A DNA stretch of 16,680 nucleotides, taken from UBA1876 sp964515395. GTDB lineage: Bacteria; Synergistota; Synergistia; Synergistales; Thermovirgaceae. This document shows, one piece after another, positions 7,720 through 16,680 of the stretch. The translations under genes were made by a program, and so were the position numbers. The notes under the pieces were generated by a model. It saw only the letters and a program-made list of their open reading frames with translations, was not told the origin of the DNA and did not search any database. Within the stretch, counting starts at the first letter, position 1. Each line of letters starts with the position of its first letter. The DNA lies in contig CAZERC010000029.1 of the NCBI GenBank assembly GCA_964515395.1, positions 1 to 16,680 of the forward strand, read 5' to 3'.

Positions 7720-7745
7720 TATAAAACTTTCCAACCATTTGTCAA
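7718..7745 (-). promoter_or_regulatory. Sigma70-type promoter of the OPT-PqqD-M20 operon
   Basis: On the minus strand a perfect -35 TTGACA (7740-7745) is followed after 16 bp by TATAAC (7718-7723, 5 of 6 matches). The region is AT-rich compared with its surroundings. The start site is expected near 7711, giving a leader of about 140 nt before the OPT ATG. This is the best promoter in the window and indicates that the operon is transcribed independently of the upstream glucan synthase gene. Confidence 0.75.
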
Positions 7746-7763
7746 TGTTATTTATATAAGTGT

Positions 7764-7775
7764 CAGAATTTTCTG
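7764..7775. promoter_or_regulatory. Short inverted repeat upstream of the OPT promoter
   Basis: CAGAA and TTCTG are perfect 5-bp arms around TT, 18 bp upstream of the -35 box. That position suits an activator site, but the element is short and AT-rich and may be chance. Confidence 0.2.
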
Positions 7776-7863
7776 GTTATAACAGCCGACTTCATCATTC
7801 AGCCGATCAATGGCCTAAGTGCTGTAAAAACGAAATTATCCATTCCCTGTTGCCTTTTCTGAG

Positions 7864-10800
7864 CTATTTGCCCATGCGGACGACGATCCGGTGTTTTACC
7901 GGATCACGGTCAAGCCGGACCACCCCATCCTCCATGCGTTGACCGTCCATCTCGACCCAGGCGACGCCGTGTTCGCAATGTTCCGGGTTTTCGACATGGA
8001 TCTCGTACAACGCCTCTCCATGACGGTAGCTCATCTGAAACCCGTCCCACCACCCGGGGATGACCGGGGTGATCTGCATGGTTTGTCCACGCAACTTCAG
8101 GCCCAGCATCTCTTCCACCCAGGCCCGATACATCCACGCCGCCGAACCGGTATACCAGGACCAGCCGCCCCGGCCGATCCGCCCAGGCAGACGGTAGACG
8201 TCGGCGGCCACCGCGTAGGGTTCGACCCCATAGCGCCGGACGGATCCCGGTTCCTGTGCGTGTTCTGTCGGGTTGAGCATTCGCAGGATCTCGGCCGCCC
8301 GGGTTCCATCTTTGCGATGCGCAAAGGCAATGGCCAGCCAGATGGCGGCGTGGGTATACTGGCCGCCATTTTCCCTGACGCCGGGAGGATAGCCCTTGAT
8401 ATACCCGGGAGATGGTTCTGATCTGTCGAAGGGGGGTTCAAAAAGCAGGACCAGCCCTTCATCCTTGCGGACAAGATGGCTCCAGGCCGAATCCAGGGCT
8501 TTTTCGGCACGGACCGGATCAGCCGCGGCGCCACTGAGCCAGGCCCAGGATTGCGGCAGGGAATCGATCCGCGCTTCGGAATTCCCCGCGGAACCAAGAG
8601 GTGTCCCATCGTCAAAGGTAGCCCGCAGATACCACTCCCCGTCCCAGGCGAATTTCTCGATGTTCTCTATCAGCCTTTGCCGGTCCAGACCATATGACCG
8701 GGCCAGCTCGGGCTGGTCCATCAGGACTGACATCTCTTCCATTTCTCCCATGACGGCCACCATGAACCAGGCCAGCCATACGCTCTCGCCCCGGCCCATC
8801 GCCCCAACCAGGTTCATTCCATCGTTCCAGTCCCCGCCCCCCATCAAAGGGAGGCCATGAACTCCAAAACTTCGGCTATGGGTCAACGCCCTTCGGCAGT
8901 GTTCGAAGAGCGTGGCGCTTTCGGAAGAAACCCCAGGCGTCTGGAACATCTCGCTCTGATCGTCCTTCAACACGGGTGCGTCCAGAAAGGGGACAATTTC
9001 ATTCAGGATACCCCGATCGGCGGTGATCCGCAGGTATTGCGCGACGACAAATGGAAGCCACAGAAGATCGTCGGAGATCCTCGAGCGGATCCCTCCTCCT
9101 CCCGGCGGATGCCACCAGTGCTGTACGTCGCCCTCCTTGAACTGACGGCTTGCCGCAAGCAGGATGTGGTCGCGCGCCAAAAGGGGATCTGCATAAAGCA
9201 GTGCCATAACGTCCTGCAGCTGATCGCGGAAACCGAAGGCGCCGCCGGACTGATAAAAACCGGAGCGCCCCCAGATCCGGCAGCTCAGGCTTTGATAGAG
9301 CAGCCAGCGGTTTATCATGAGGTCAACGGCAGGCTCGGGGGTGCGGATCTGAATGGTGCCAAGGAGATCGTCCCACCAAGTCCAGGTTTTTTGGAGCGCC
9401 GCCTCCAGCGCAACATCGTCCCGATAGGCGACGATGATGTCGTGGACCTGCGAGGGCGATGATGCCTGACCCAGCATGAAGGTGATCTCCCTCCGTTCGC
9501 CCGGATCGAGATCGATGGTGACCCGCAACGCGGCGCACGGATCCAGTGCGGCTCCTGTCCGCCGTGAAAGGTCGACATATTCCATACCCTCCGGATCGCC
9601 CGGCGATCGGTTCCGGCCCAGAAAGTCCTTGCGGTCGCCCGTGTAAGACGCAGGGGGCACGCTCATCGCCGCGAAGGCCACCCAGTCGCCGTAATCGGGA
9701 TTGTAACGATTTCGGGCGATCATTGCCTTGAGCTCGTTGTCCCAGCTTGTCACGACATGCATCCGGGAAGATTCGCGATCCTCGCCGAGGGTCCATTCGA
9801 CGAAATACGTCAGCGACAACTTTCGCGGTTCGCCGGTGTCGTTGCGCAAGACCAGCCGCTGCAGCTTGACTGGATCCCCCCCCTGCTCGTTCAAGGGGAC
9901 AAAGACGGTCAGCTCCTGCTCTATGCCGTGACTGTTATGTTCGAATACCGTGTAACCCGCCCCATGCCTGGCCCTGTAAGCCGTTTCTTCACGAACGGGT
10001 GACGCCGTCGGTGTCCAGTAGACTCCCGTTTCCTCGTCCCTTATATAGATCGCTTCAGCCGACGGATCCATCACCGGGTCATTTGACCATTGAGTCAGAC
10101 GATTGCGCTGGCTGTTCCCCTGCCAGGTAAAACCGGCCCCGGTTTCACTGATCATCGTCCCGAAGGTCCGGTTCGAGATGACGTTGACCCAGGGCGCGGG
10201 TGTGTTTACGCCTGGACCGAGGTATATCGCATATTCGCGCCCGTCAGGAGTGAAACCGCCCAGACTGTTAAAAAACAGGAGCTCCCTGAAGGGCAGAGCC
10301 GCCGGGATGTTCCGGGGGCGACGTTTTCTGACCACGGGTTTCGATGAATCGGGTGCGTTTCGCACCAGCGCTCCCAACTGTTTGGGCAGGGAACCGTAGC
10401 CGGCGACCATCACCACACCCGCCACGGCCTGCAACAGCGTAAGATCTTCCGCCGGGATCATTTCCGTGCTGAGCAAATAGACTCCACCGGAGCCGTCTCC
10501 CCCCGTATCGGCCGCATTCGACCGGATGAGGTGTTCGAGTTCTTCCCTCAGCGGCTGCGCATAGCCGACAGCTTCATCGTTAAGGATCACCAGATCGACC
10601 ACGAGTCCGTGTCGACGCCAATACGTGTGCGCTTGAAGCATTTTTCGTATCAACCCCAGATCCTGTGATTCGCTGATGGAAACCAGAACCACGGGCACGT
10701 CACCTGAAATGCCGTATGTCCATAATCCCGCCTGTCCCTTATGGTTTTCGGCAATGCGTTCCGCACCTGAACGAAGGAAGGAATCGGGATAGATCAGGTA

Positions 10801-13800
10801 CCCCGCGAGTTGCTGGAAAAGACGCGTATCCTCGGGCTGTATGCGAAGCAGCCGGAGTTCAAGCAGTGCCGAAGCCCAGACAAAATCCATTGCCCGGTCG
10901 ATGGCGTGAGGATCACCGTATTTGTTCAACAGGGCTGTAACCTGTTCGCGCTCCCGACCGGCCGCCAGGATCAGTGAAACCTGGACTTTCTGGCCGGGAG
11001 CCAGGGTAAGGTCCCGGCGCAGACTGAGAACGGGATCGAGGACAAACCCCTGGCTGTTGCCAGGTTCCTGTCTGGCACCCGGAGGATCGGCGAGCGTCCC
11101 GTTGCGGCCGATAAAACGCCCCCTGTCGGTTTCAAAGCGCAAGGCTTCATCCGCGGATCCATTGGAAGCTTTCTCCACCGTAAACCGGTGCGCGACAAAG
11201 ACGGGGGACTCGCTGCTGCTGCGGAGCCTGCGCCAGGCAAGAAGAGCATGCTGCTCCGGCAGCGCCTCGGTCTGGATAAACATCTTGTTGAACACCGGAT
11301 GCTGCCGGTCCGCATTGTGCGGTGCGAGAGCCGGTTCGACATAACTCGTCAGTTCCAGCCTGCGGGTACGGGAGGATCGATTTGTGATCGTCATACGCCG
11401 GATCTCCACATCGTCCTCCGGCGCGACGATGATCTCGGTGTCACACTCGATGTCATTGTCGAGGCGCCTGAACCGTGCACGGTCCAATGTGAAGCTGACG
11501 TCATACTGCTCCGCCGTTCCGCCTGTCGGATGATAGCCGCTGCACCACAACAGTTTCGAATCGACGTCATGGATGTAGCAGAAGGTTCCAAAGGGATCAC
11601 TGGTCGGATCCGACCTCCACCGCGTTATGTCGATGTCGCCCCAGCGACTGTAGCCGCCGCCCGCGGCCGTCACCATGAGGCCATATTGACCGTTGCCCAA
11701 CAGGTGGGTCCTGGGTGTGACCGTGTGGGGCGTTTCAAACTGCCTGACCGCAGGCTCAACTTCTCCGACGGCCGACACGGACGTGATCCGTTCGCGCGTC
11801 GCAATGTGATGCAGCGGAGGAAGGTCCGGAACGCGCTCCTGCAGCAAAGGATCAAATGTACGCACTCGCGGGTCGGAGGAAAAATGACGTCGCAGGCTTC
11901 CGTCGTGCAGCAAATTATCCAGCGCCAGGAAACTCATGCCCTGATGATGGGCCATATAGGCTCGGACAACCACTCCCGGCTCGCCGTCGCGGTTTGGCTG
12001 CCGGCTGTAATCCAGGGCTTCGTAATAGCCGTAATCGCTCAACAATTTCAGTGCATCCAGACGTCTCAAATTCTGCACGGCCTTTTGCGGTGCGATCTCG
12101 ATGGCCAGAAAGGAAGCGTAAGGTGCGACCACGAGCTTCTGCGCAGAGGCACGATGAAGCGCCAGTTCCGGCACCCCGAAGGCAAAGTATTGATACGTCT
12201 TGTTATGATCCAGGTCCCCGAAAGCGCTCTCCGAGATCCCCCACGGCGTCCCGTTCTTTTTGCCATAGGCGATCTGGATCTCCACGGCTTCTTCCGCGGC
12301 TTTGCCCAGCAACGAATTCCCGTAGGAGTTCTGGAAAAGCAGGGGCATCAGGTATTCGAACATCGTTCCGGTCCAACTGAGCAGCACCCGACGTCGGCCG
12401 ATGGAGCCGTAGGGACGGCTCATGGCAAACCAATGCGCGGGAGGGATATCTCCCCGTGCGATGGCGACGAAACTTCCCAGACGCGCTTCACTTGCAAGAA
12501 GATCATAATAGGCTCTATCCAGACGCCCTTCCGAGGCATTGAATCCGACCGAAAAGAGCCGGCGTTCGGCGTTGTAAAGAAAACTCATGTTGATAGAAGC
12601 GGAGAGTTCGCGGCAGGAACGGGAGATCTTCTCAACGGCGGCCAGCGTTTCACCGGCAAGCCATTTTGATCGATCGAAAGCTTCCGTAACGCGGTCGATC
12701 CAGTTTGTCATTTCGTTCCCGATCCCGCCTTTACCCTCCAAAGAACGCTTTCGGATCGCCACAAGGGACGAAATACAGGATACGTTTCCGTCAGCGAGAT
12801 CCTTCAGTGACGGCACGGAATGCGTTACCCGGCGAAAAGACGGTATTGCTTCCGGGATCAGTTCACTCAATTCTTTTTCGGTCTTCTCGGCCAGGATTTC
12901 GATCCATTCAAGATACCTGTCGGCAATGCTCAGCCAGGCCGCATATTGACCCTGTATCTGACCGACCCAATAAGCCGCGTCCTTTGAACCAGAAGCAACA
13001 CCACTCACCTCTTCGGCAAGCTCGCCGACGCTGCGCTCCGCCCGCCGCAGAAGGTGACGGGCCTCCAGGAAGTTTTCCGGAGGAGATTCCCACGCGTCCA
13101 TCAGTTCATCCAGCCCGTGTTTTACCATACCGGAAAGCTTCGTCCCGCCGACGGTTTGCCGCAGGACCTCTCCGGTATCCCGCAGACCCCTAAAGGCTTC
13201 CCCGTCAAACAGCGGTTCCCGTACCAGAGATCCAAGCCCCTGGTCCAGTGTCCACAAGGCGCCGAGCAGGTTGCCGCTATCCACAGTGGAGACATAGTGC
13301 GGCTTGAGCGGCTCCAGGGTCCGAATGTCGTACCAGTTGAAAAGATGACCTTCATGGCGCTCCAGCTTCCCGATAGTATCCATTGTCTGTGTCAGCATGA
13401 GTGCAACTTCATCTATGGTTAAATAGCCGAAATCGTGGGCGCCCAGAATGCTGACCAGGTAGAGGCCGATATTTGTCGGGCTGGTCCGCATGGCCAGCTG
13501 ATCCTTTTCCTTATGGGAAACCTGGTAGTTGTCTGGCGGCAGCCATGAGCTTTCTTCATTCACGAAATCCCGAAAATAGCGCCAGGTTCGCCGCGCTGTA
13601 TTTCGCAGAAAGCGCCTGTCATCCTCGGAAAGCATGTTTTCCGGCTTTACCGCCTGAGGTCGGCGGGTAAGGAACCAGCCGACCCCCACAGACAAGAACC
13701 AGAGCAAAAGCCATGGAGCAGCCAGCAAGAAGCTTTTCGATTGAAACCGCAGGACAGTCCATCCGGCAATGATGCTGAACAGGCTCACAAGTGTCATGGA

Positions 13801-16680
13801 AAGCAGGAACAGGGAAAGTCTGGTCTGGTCTCTTCCATGGAGAACCTTGTTGGAAGCCCACTCGAGCATCAACCTGTGCGAGATATATCTTCGATAGAAG
13901 ACTCGGGCGACGGCATCCAGAGTCAGCCATGCCTGATAAGGCAGCAGCGCCGCTTCGGCCAGAACCCGCAGAAGATCATGTCCTATCCTGGCAACGGAGA
14001 CCCCCTTGATCCCCTTACCGGTGGTCGCCCAGGTAAAAGGCTGCACCAGAGAGTGAAAGAACAGCTGCGTGGCGACCACAACGGTGGCGATCTTCCCGGC
14101 TTGCGGGGAAACCAGCCATGAAACAAGCAGCAAACCCATGCTGCTTGCGGGCAGCAGGCTGCGGCGCAGGTTATCGAATACCTTCCAGCGATCAAACCGG
14201 GAGAGCGGATTCGGCATACTGCCGCCGCCCGCCTTGGGAACGCGCGGGAAGATCCAGCCCGCTATCTGCCAGTCTCCCCGGATCCAGCGGTGCTGTCGTT
14301 TCACGTAACTCAGATAATCCTGGGGGAACTCATCGTACAGCTCGATGTCGCTGGCCAGCCCCACCCTGACGTGAGCCCCTTCGATCAGATCATGGCTGAG
14401 GATCCTGGATTCGGGGAAGCGGCCGGAAAGCACCCGGTTGAAGGCGCGTACGTCATAAATACCCTTGCCTTGATAGGATGCTTCACCGGTGAGGTCCTGA
14501 TAGACGTCGGAAACGGCATTGTTATAGGGGTCTATACCGACGGGATTCGAAAACAGCCGGCTGAAGGGTGAACCGCCGGTGCTTGGCAGGGAAGGAGTGA
14601 CAAGGGGTTGGATGATGGTATAGGAACCGGCCATTACCTTCCCTGCGCTGTCGAAGCGCGGCTGGTTCAGGGGATGGGCAAGGGTCTCGATCATTCTCCG
14701 GGCGGTACCATGCGGCAATTGCGTGTCGCTGTCCAGGGTAATGACAAACCTGACGCCGGCAAGCCGTTTTGGATCTCCCGAGTAAACCAGGCGTCCGGCG
14801 TCGCGTGGGCGCGTCCCGACGATCAGGTCATTCAGCTCTTCAAGTTTTCCCCGTTTGCGTTCCCACCCGATAAAGGCCTGCTCGGATTCATTCCATTTCC
14901 GCTCACGGTGCAGCAGAAAAAACCGCTCTCCGCCGTAGCGCCGGTTCAGGGTTTCTATGCACGCCTCGGCCGTTTGCAGCAAGCCCGCGTCCGCTTCGCA
15001 TTGCTGTTGCGTGGAATCGGCATAATCCGAATAAAGGGCAAAAAAGAGGTTGGCTTCTTTATTGGCGAGATAGCGTATCTCGATCTTTTCCGCCTCGGCC
15101 TTGATCTCATCCTCGCCTGCCAGCATCATCGGCACGACGACCAGTGTCCGGCAGGAATCGGGAATGCCCGAGACGCTGAAATCCATCTTGGGCAGAGTGC
15201 GCGGCGGCAACAGCCGCATCACAAGGTAGTTCACGATCTCGACCGCCAGCTGACTGACGGGCACCAGCAAAAAAGAGGCGACCAGAAGCAGGATCCAGGC
15301 GGCCTTTTCGGGCAGTAAGGGCAAAAGACACAGAAAGAGAAATGCGGCAGAGAAAAAACCGATACCCGAAAGATACACCGCTGTATGATGACAATAAACC
15401 CAGCGCAAGATCCGGAAACGGAAGGTCTCCCGGCATCCTGTCAGTCGAGCCAGTTCTCCTCTTTGTTCGCCGACAAGATAGGTGCCGACATGGATCATTC
15501 GTTCATCATTCACCTGGTCCCGTACGTATCCGGCAGCCATCTCGACGGCGCGTCGGGCAACCTGATCTTCCGAGAGGCCTGATCCTCGATGCAGATCCTC
15601 AACCGCCCTGCGATAACGGTCTCGTGTTGCGAAATCCATCCGGGTGTAGATACCGGCCGGATCCTGGCGCAGCGTCCGTTCCACCCGACTCAACCCTTCA
15701 AAGCATTCCTTCCAGTCGATAAGAGCGAGCTGGCGCAGGCTGCCAAAGGCGTTTCCGATGGATATCTGATCCTTTGTCTGCCGGTTTTTCTCACGTTCCA
15801 AAAGATCGTTCACGGGTTTCTGGAAGGTGCGCTCCAACCAGTTTTGCACCGGGATCAGCGCCGATCCTTTGTCATATAAAAGGTCGAACAGTTGCGTGGC
15901 GAAATAGGGACTCGGGTCAGGCTGGCTTTCGATCAGATCCGCCACCATCGAAAAGAGCCGGTTGGGACCCCGCTGGTTGGCCGTAATGAGACGGTTCACC
16001 CAGAAATTGGCCGTCTCGCGCTCGTGCAACTCGGTCAGAGCGCGCCCGGCAAGTTGCCGGATACCTTCTATGAACACGGCACGAAGCATCTGGGGAACTG
16101 CCCAGAGTTCGCCGATCGACAACGTTTCAGCCGATTGATAGGATTCGATGAACTCCATGATGTTTTCCCTGTCCACGCGAAGATCCGAGTGGATGACAAG
16201 TTCCCTCACCAGACCATAGATCCGCGGAACCTCTCGGTCCGGTTCGTTTGCAAGCAGGGGCAGTTGTCGATAAAACCGCGGGGGCAGGTTCAAAAGAACA
16301 TCGCGGGCATTGCTTTCGAGGATATATTCGTTGTCCAGGAGCCACTCGGCGATGGGAGAAAGACTTTGATCCATACGGCTGGCTTCGGTGAGACTCAGGC
16401 AACCCTGCTGGATCCACCTGCGGCTTTGCTCGAGCCGCTTGAGCAACTCCGTACCCCGAACAGGCTTTTTGTCCACCTGATGCTCGGCCGCCAGATACAG
16501 TGCATGCTCCCGCATCCGCACAGGATCGAGCAAGGCCACGCTGCCGGGATCTTCCCCGGACAGGCCGTTGCTTTTGGGATGCAGGACAAAGACGGCGGGC
16601 GGGATCTCGCTGTTTTCCGACAGGAGAGCCTTCGGGCCCGACAATGTTCCGATCGGCCCCTGAAGGATCAGGATGGATTC
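7864..16680 (-). CDS. ndvB: Cyclic beta-1,2-glucan synthase (NdvB/ChvB/Cgs family), 5' end uncertain
   Basis: By family, this inner-membrane enzyme polymerises glucose from UDP-glucose into beta-1,2-glucan and closes it into a ring. Residues are counted from a TTG at 16644. Membrane segments lie at about 421-476, before the GT84 domain, which has Asp638-x-Asp640 in LDSDTQLP, a probable third Asp752 in SHDL and QHRW at 784-787. More membrane helices follow at about 821-868 and 938-996. A glycoamylase-like, GH189-type cyclisation region runs to about 1600 and includes PWGISESAFGD and YMAHHQGMS (near 1564). Two related beta-sandwich segments begin near 1650 and 2150. The C-terminus is GH94-like, with GGGDWND at 2602-2608 holding the presumed catalytic Asp. 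At 2,926 residues it already exceeds the roughly 2,830 of rhizobial homologues. The frame is open to the window edge and no convincing ribosome site precedes the TTG, so the true start may be outside. No terminator was seen after the stop. Confidence 0.93.
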   Translation of the reverse strand, partial: ESILILQGPIGTLSGPKALLSENSEIPPAVFVLHPKSNGLSGEDPGSVALLDPVRMREHALYLAAEHQVDKKPVRGTELLKRLEQSRRWIQQGCLSLTEASRMDQSLSPIAEWLLDNEYILESNARDVLLNLPPRFYRQLPLLANEPDREVPRIYGLVRELVIHSDLRVDRENIMEFIESYQSAETLSIGELWAVPQMLRAVFIEGIRQLAGRALTELHERETANFWVNRLITANQRGPNRLFSMVADLIESQPDPSPYFATQLFDLLYDKGSALIPVQNWLERTFQKPVNDLLEREKNRQTKDQISIGNAFGSLRQLALIDWKECFEGLSRVERTLRQDPAGIYTRMDFATRDRYRRAVEDLHRGSGLSEDQVARRAVEMAAGYVRDQVNDERMIHVGTYLVGEQRGELARLTGCRETFRFRILRWVYCHHTAVYLSGIGFFSAAFLFLCLLPLLPEKAAWILLLVASFLLVPVSQLAVEIVNYLVMRLLPPRTLPKMDFSVSGIPDSCRTLVVVPMMLAGEDEIKAEAEKIEIRYLANKEANLFFALYSDYADSTQQQCEADAGLLQTAEACIETLNRRYGGERFFLLHRERKWNESEQAFIGWERKRGKLEELNDLIVGTRPRDAGRLVYSGDPKRLAGVRFVITLDSDTQLPHGTARRMIETLAHPLNQPRFDSAGKVMAGSYTIIQPLVTPSLPSTGGSPFSRLFSNPVGIDPYNNAVSDVYQDLTGEASYQGKGIYDVRAFNRVLSGRFPESRILSHDLIEGAHVRVGLASDIELYDEFPQDYLSYVKRQHRWIRGDWQIAGWIFPRVPKAGGGSMPNPLSRFDRWKVFDNLRRSLLPASSMGLLLVSWLVSPQAGKIATVVVATQLFFHSLVQPFTWATTGKGIKGVSVARIGHDLLRVLAEAALLPYQAWLTLDAVARVFYRRYISHRLMLEWASNKVLHGRDQTRLSLFLLSMTLVSLFSIIAGWTVLRFQSKSFLLAAPWLLLWFLSVGVGWFLTRRPQAVKPENMLSEDDRRFLRNTARRTWRYFRDFVNEESSWLPPDNYQVSHKEKDQLAMRTSPTNIGLYLVSILGAHDFGYLTIDEVALMLTQTMDTIGKLERHEGHLFNWYDIRTLEPLKPHYVSTVDSGNLLGALWTLDQGLGSLVREPLFDGEAFRGLRDTGEVLRQTVGGTKLSGMVKHGLDELMDAWESPPENFLEARHLLRRAERSVGELAEEVSGVASGSKDAAYWVGQIQGQYAAWLSIADRYLEWIEILAEKTEKELSELIPEAIPSFRRVTHSVPSLKDLADGNVSCISSLVAIRKRSLEGKGGIGNEMTNWIDRVTEAFDRSKWLAGETLAAVEKISRSCRELSASINMSFLYNAERRLFSVGFNASEGRLDRAYYDLLASEARLGSFVAIARGDIPPAHWFAMSRPYGSIGRRRVLLSWTGTMFEYLMPLLFQNSYGNSLLGKAAEEAVEIQIAYGKKNGTPWGISESAFGDLDHNKTYQYFAFGVPELALHRASAQKLVVAPYASFLAIEIAPQKAVQNLRRLDALKLLSDYGYYEALDYSRQPNRDGEPGVVVRAYMAHHQGMSFLALDNLLHDGSLRRHFSSDPRVRTFDPLLQERVPDLPPLHHIATRERITSVSAVGEVEPAVRQFETPHTVTPRTHLLGNGQYGLMVTAAGGGYSRWGDIDITRWRSDPTSDPFGTFCYIHDVDSKLLWCSGYHPTGGTAEQYDVSFTLDRARFRRLDNDIECDTEIIVAPEDDVEIRRMTITNRSSRTRRLELTSYVEPALAPHNADRQHPVFNKMFIQTEALPEQHALLAWRRLRSSSESPVFVAHRFTVEKASNGSADEALRFETDRGRFIGRNGTLADPPGARQEPGNSQGFVLDPVLSLRRDLTLAPGQKVQVSLILAAGREREQVTALLNKYGDPHAIDRAMDFVWASALLELRLLRIQPEDTRLFQQLAGYLIYPDSFLRSGAERIAENHKGQAGLWTYGISGDVPVVLVSISESQDLGLIRKMLQAHTYWRRHGLVVDLVILNDEAVGYAQPLREELEHLIRSNAADTGGDGSGGVYLLSTEMIPAEDLTLLQAVAGVVMVAGYGSLPKQLGALVRNAPDSSKPVVRKRRPRNIPAALPFRELLFFNSLGGFTPDGREYAIYLGPGVNTPAPWVNVISNRTFGTMISETGAGFTWQGNSQRNRLTQWSNDPVMDPSAEAIYIRDEETGVYWTPTASPVREETAYRARHGAGYTVFEHNSHGIEQELTVFVPLNEQGGDPVKLQRLVLRNDTGEPRKLSLTYFVEWTLGEDRESSRMHVVTSWDNELKAMIARNRYNPDYGDWVAFAAMSVPPASYTGDRKDFLGRNRSPGDPEGMEYVDLSRRTGAALDPCAALRVTIDLDPGERREITFMLGQASSPSQVHDIIVAYRDDVALEAALQKTWTWWDDLLGTIQIRTPEPAVDLMINRWLLYQSLSCRIWGRSGFYQSGGAFGFRDQLQDVMALLYADPLLARDHILLAASRQFKEGDVQHWWHPPGGGGIRSRISDDLLWLPFVVAQYLRITADRGILNEIVPFLDAPVLKDDQSEMFQTPGVSSESATLFEHCRRALTHSRSFGVHGLPLMGGGDWNDGMNLVGAMGRGESVWLAWFMVAVMGEMEEMSVLMDQPELARSYGLDRQRLIENIEKFAWDGEWYLRATFDDGTPLGSAGNSEARIDSLPQSWAWLSGAAADPVRAEKALDSAWSHLVRKDEGLVLLFEPPFDRSEPSPGYIKGYPPGVRENGGQYTHAAIWLAIAFAHRKDGTRAAEILRMLNPTEHAQEPGSVRRYGVEPYAVAADVYRLPGRIGRGGWSWYTGSAAWMYRAWVEEMLGLKLRGQTMQITPVIPGWWDGFQMSYRHGEALYEIHVENPEHCEHGVAWVEMDGQRMEDGVVRLDRDPVKHRIVVRMGK

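Noticed and set aside
5558..7759. A 733-codon open frame on the plus strand, antisense to the OPT and PqqD-like genes
   Set aside because: Its translation is a His/Asp/Gly/Arg-rich low-complexity string with no domain. It is the usual antisense artefact of a GC-rich gene, and the minus strand holds clearly recognisable proteins.
7783..7806. Direct repeat CAGCCGA (7783-7789 and 7800-7806) after the glucan synthase stop
   Set aside because: Only 7 bp, two copies, no hairpin potential and no link to a promoter element, so probably chance.
7760..7942. A 60-codon plus-strand open frame between the OPT promoter and the glucan synthase end
   Set aside because: No ribosome site and no recognisable content, and it runs into the synthase coding region on the other strand.
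11188..12669. A 493-codon plus-strand open frame inside the glucan synthase gene
   Set aside because: Antisense to a well-conserved domain of the synthase, and its translation resembles no family.

Overview
The window reads as chromosomal DNA from a Gram-negative, probably anaerobic bacterium that lives on amino acids and peptides. It has a TRAP transporter, an iron-sulfur-type cysteine desulfidase, an OPT peptide transporter, an M20 peptidase and a giant cyclic glucan synthase, in GC-rich sequence. This mix fits Desulfobacterota or Synergistota, but no ribosomal or other phylogenetic marker is present, so the placement is inference.

Layout. At 1-919 (minus, cut by the left edge) lies the N-terminal two thirds of an L-cysteine desulfidase (CyuA/UPF0597). 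A 189-bp divergent intergenic region carries its likely promoter and separates it from a plus-strand TRAP operon, dctP-dctQ-dctM (1109-3934). A strong hairpin terminator at 3958-3992 sits between the end of that operon and the convergent minus-strand operon that follows.

That second operon is read leftward from about 7710. It encodes an OPT-family transporter (5687-7570), a small PqqD-like protein (5299-5685) and an M20 metallopeptidase (4037-5302). The stop and start codons are nearly fused or overlapping, so translation is probably coupled. A near-consensus sigma70 promoter, a palindrome over the expected transcription start and a roughly 140-nt leader with a GC-rich hairpin precede the OPT gene.

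The right half (7864-16680, minus) is one reading frame encoding a cyclic beta-1,2-glucan synthase of the NdvB/ChvB/Cgs family. It has an N-terminal region, a membrane-embedded GT84 glycosyltransferase, a glycoamylase-like (GH189-type) cyclisation domain and a GH94 phosphorylase-like C-terminus. Its frame is open through the right edge, so the start codon may lie outside.

Working together (inference): the OPT operon would import peptides and the M20 enzyme would hydrolyse them. The TRAP system would take up a small carboxylate or amino acid. CyuA would degrade cysteine to pyruvate, ammonia and sulfide. The glucan synthase is a separate envelope or osmoadaptation gene. No RNA genes, insertion sequences, CRISPR arrays or phage genes were seen.
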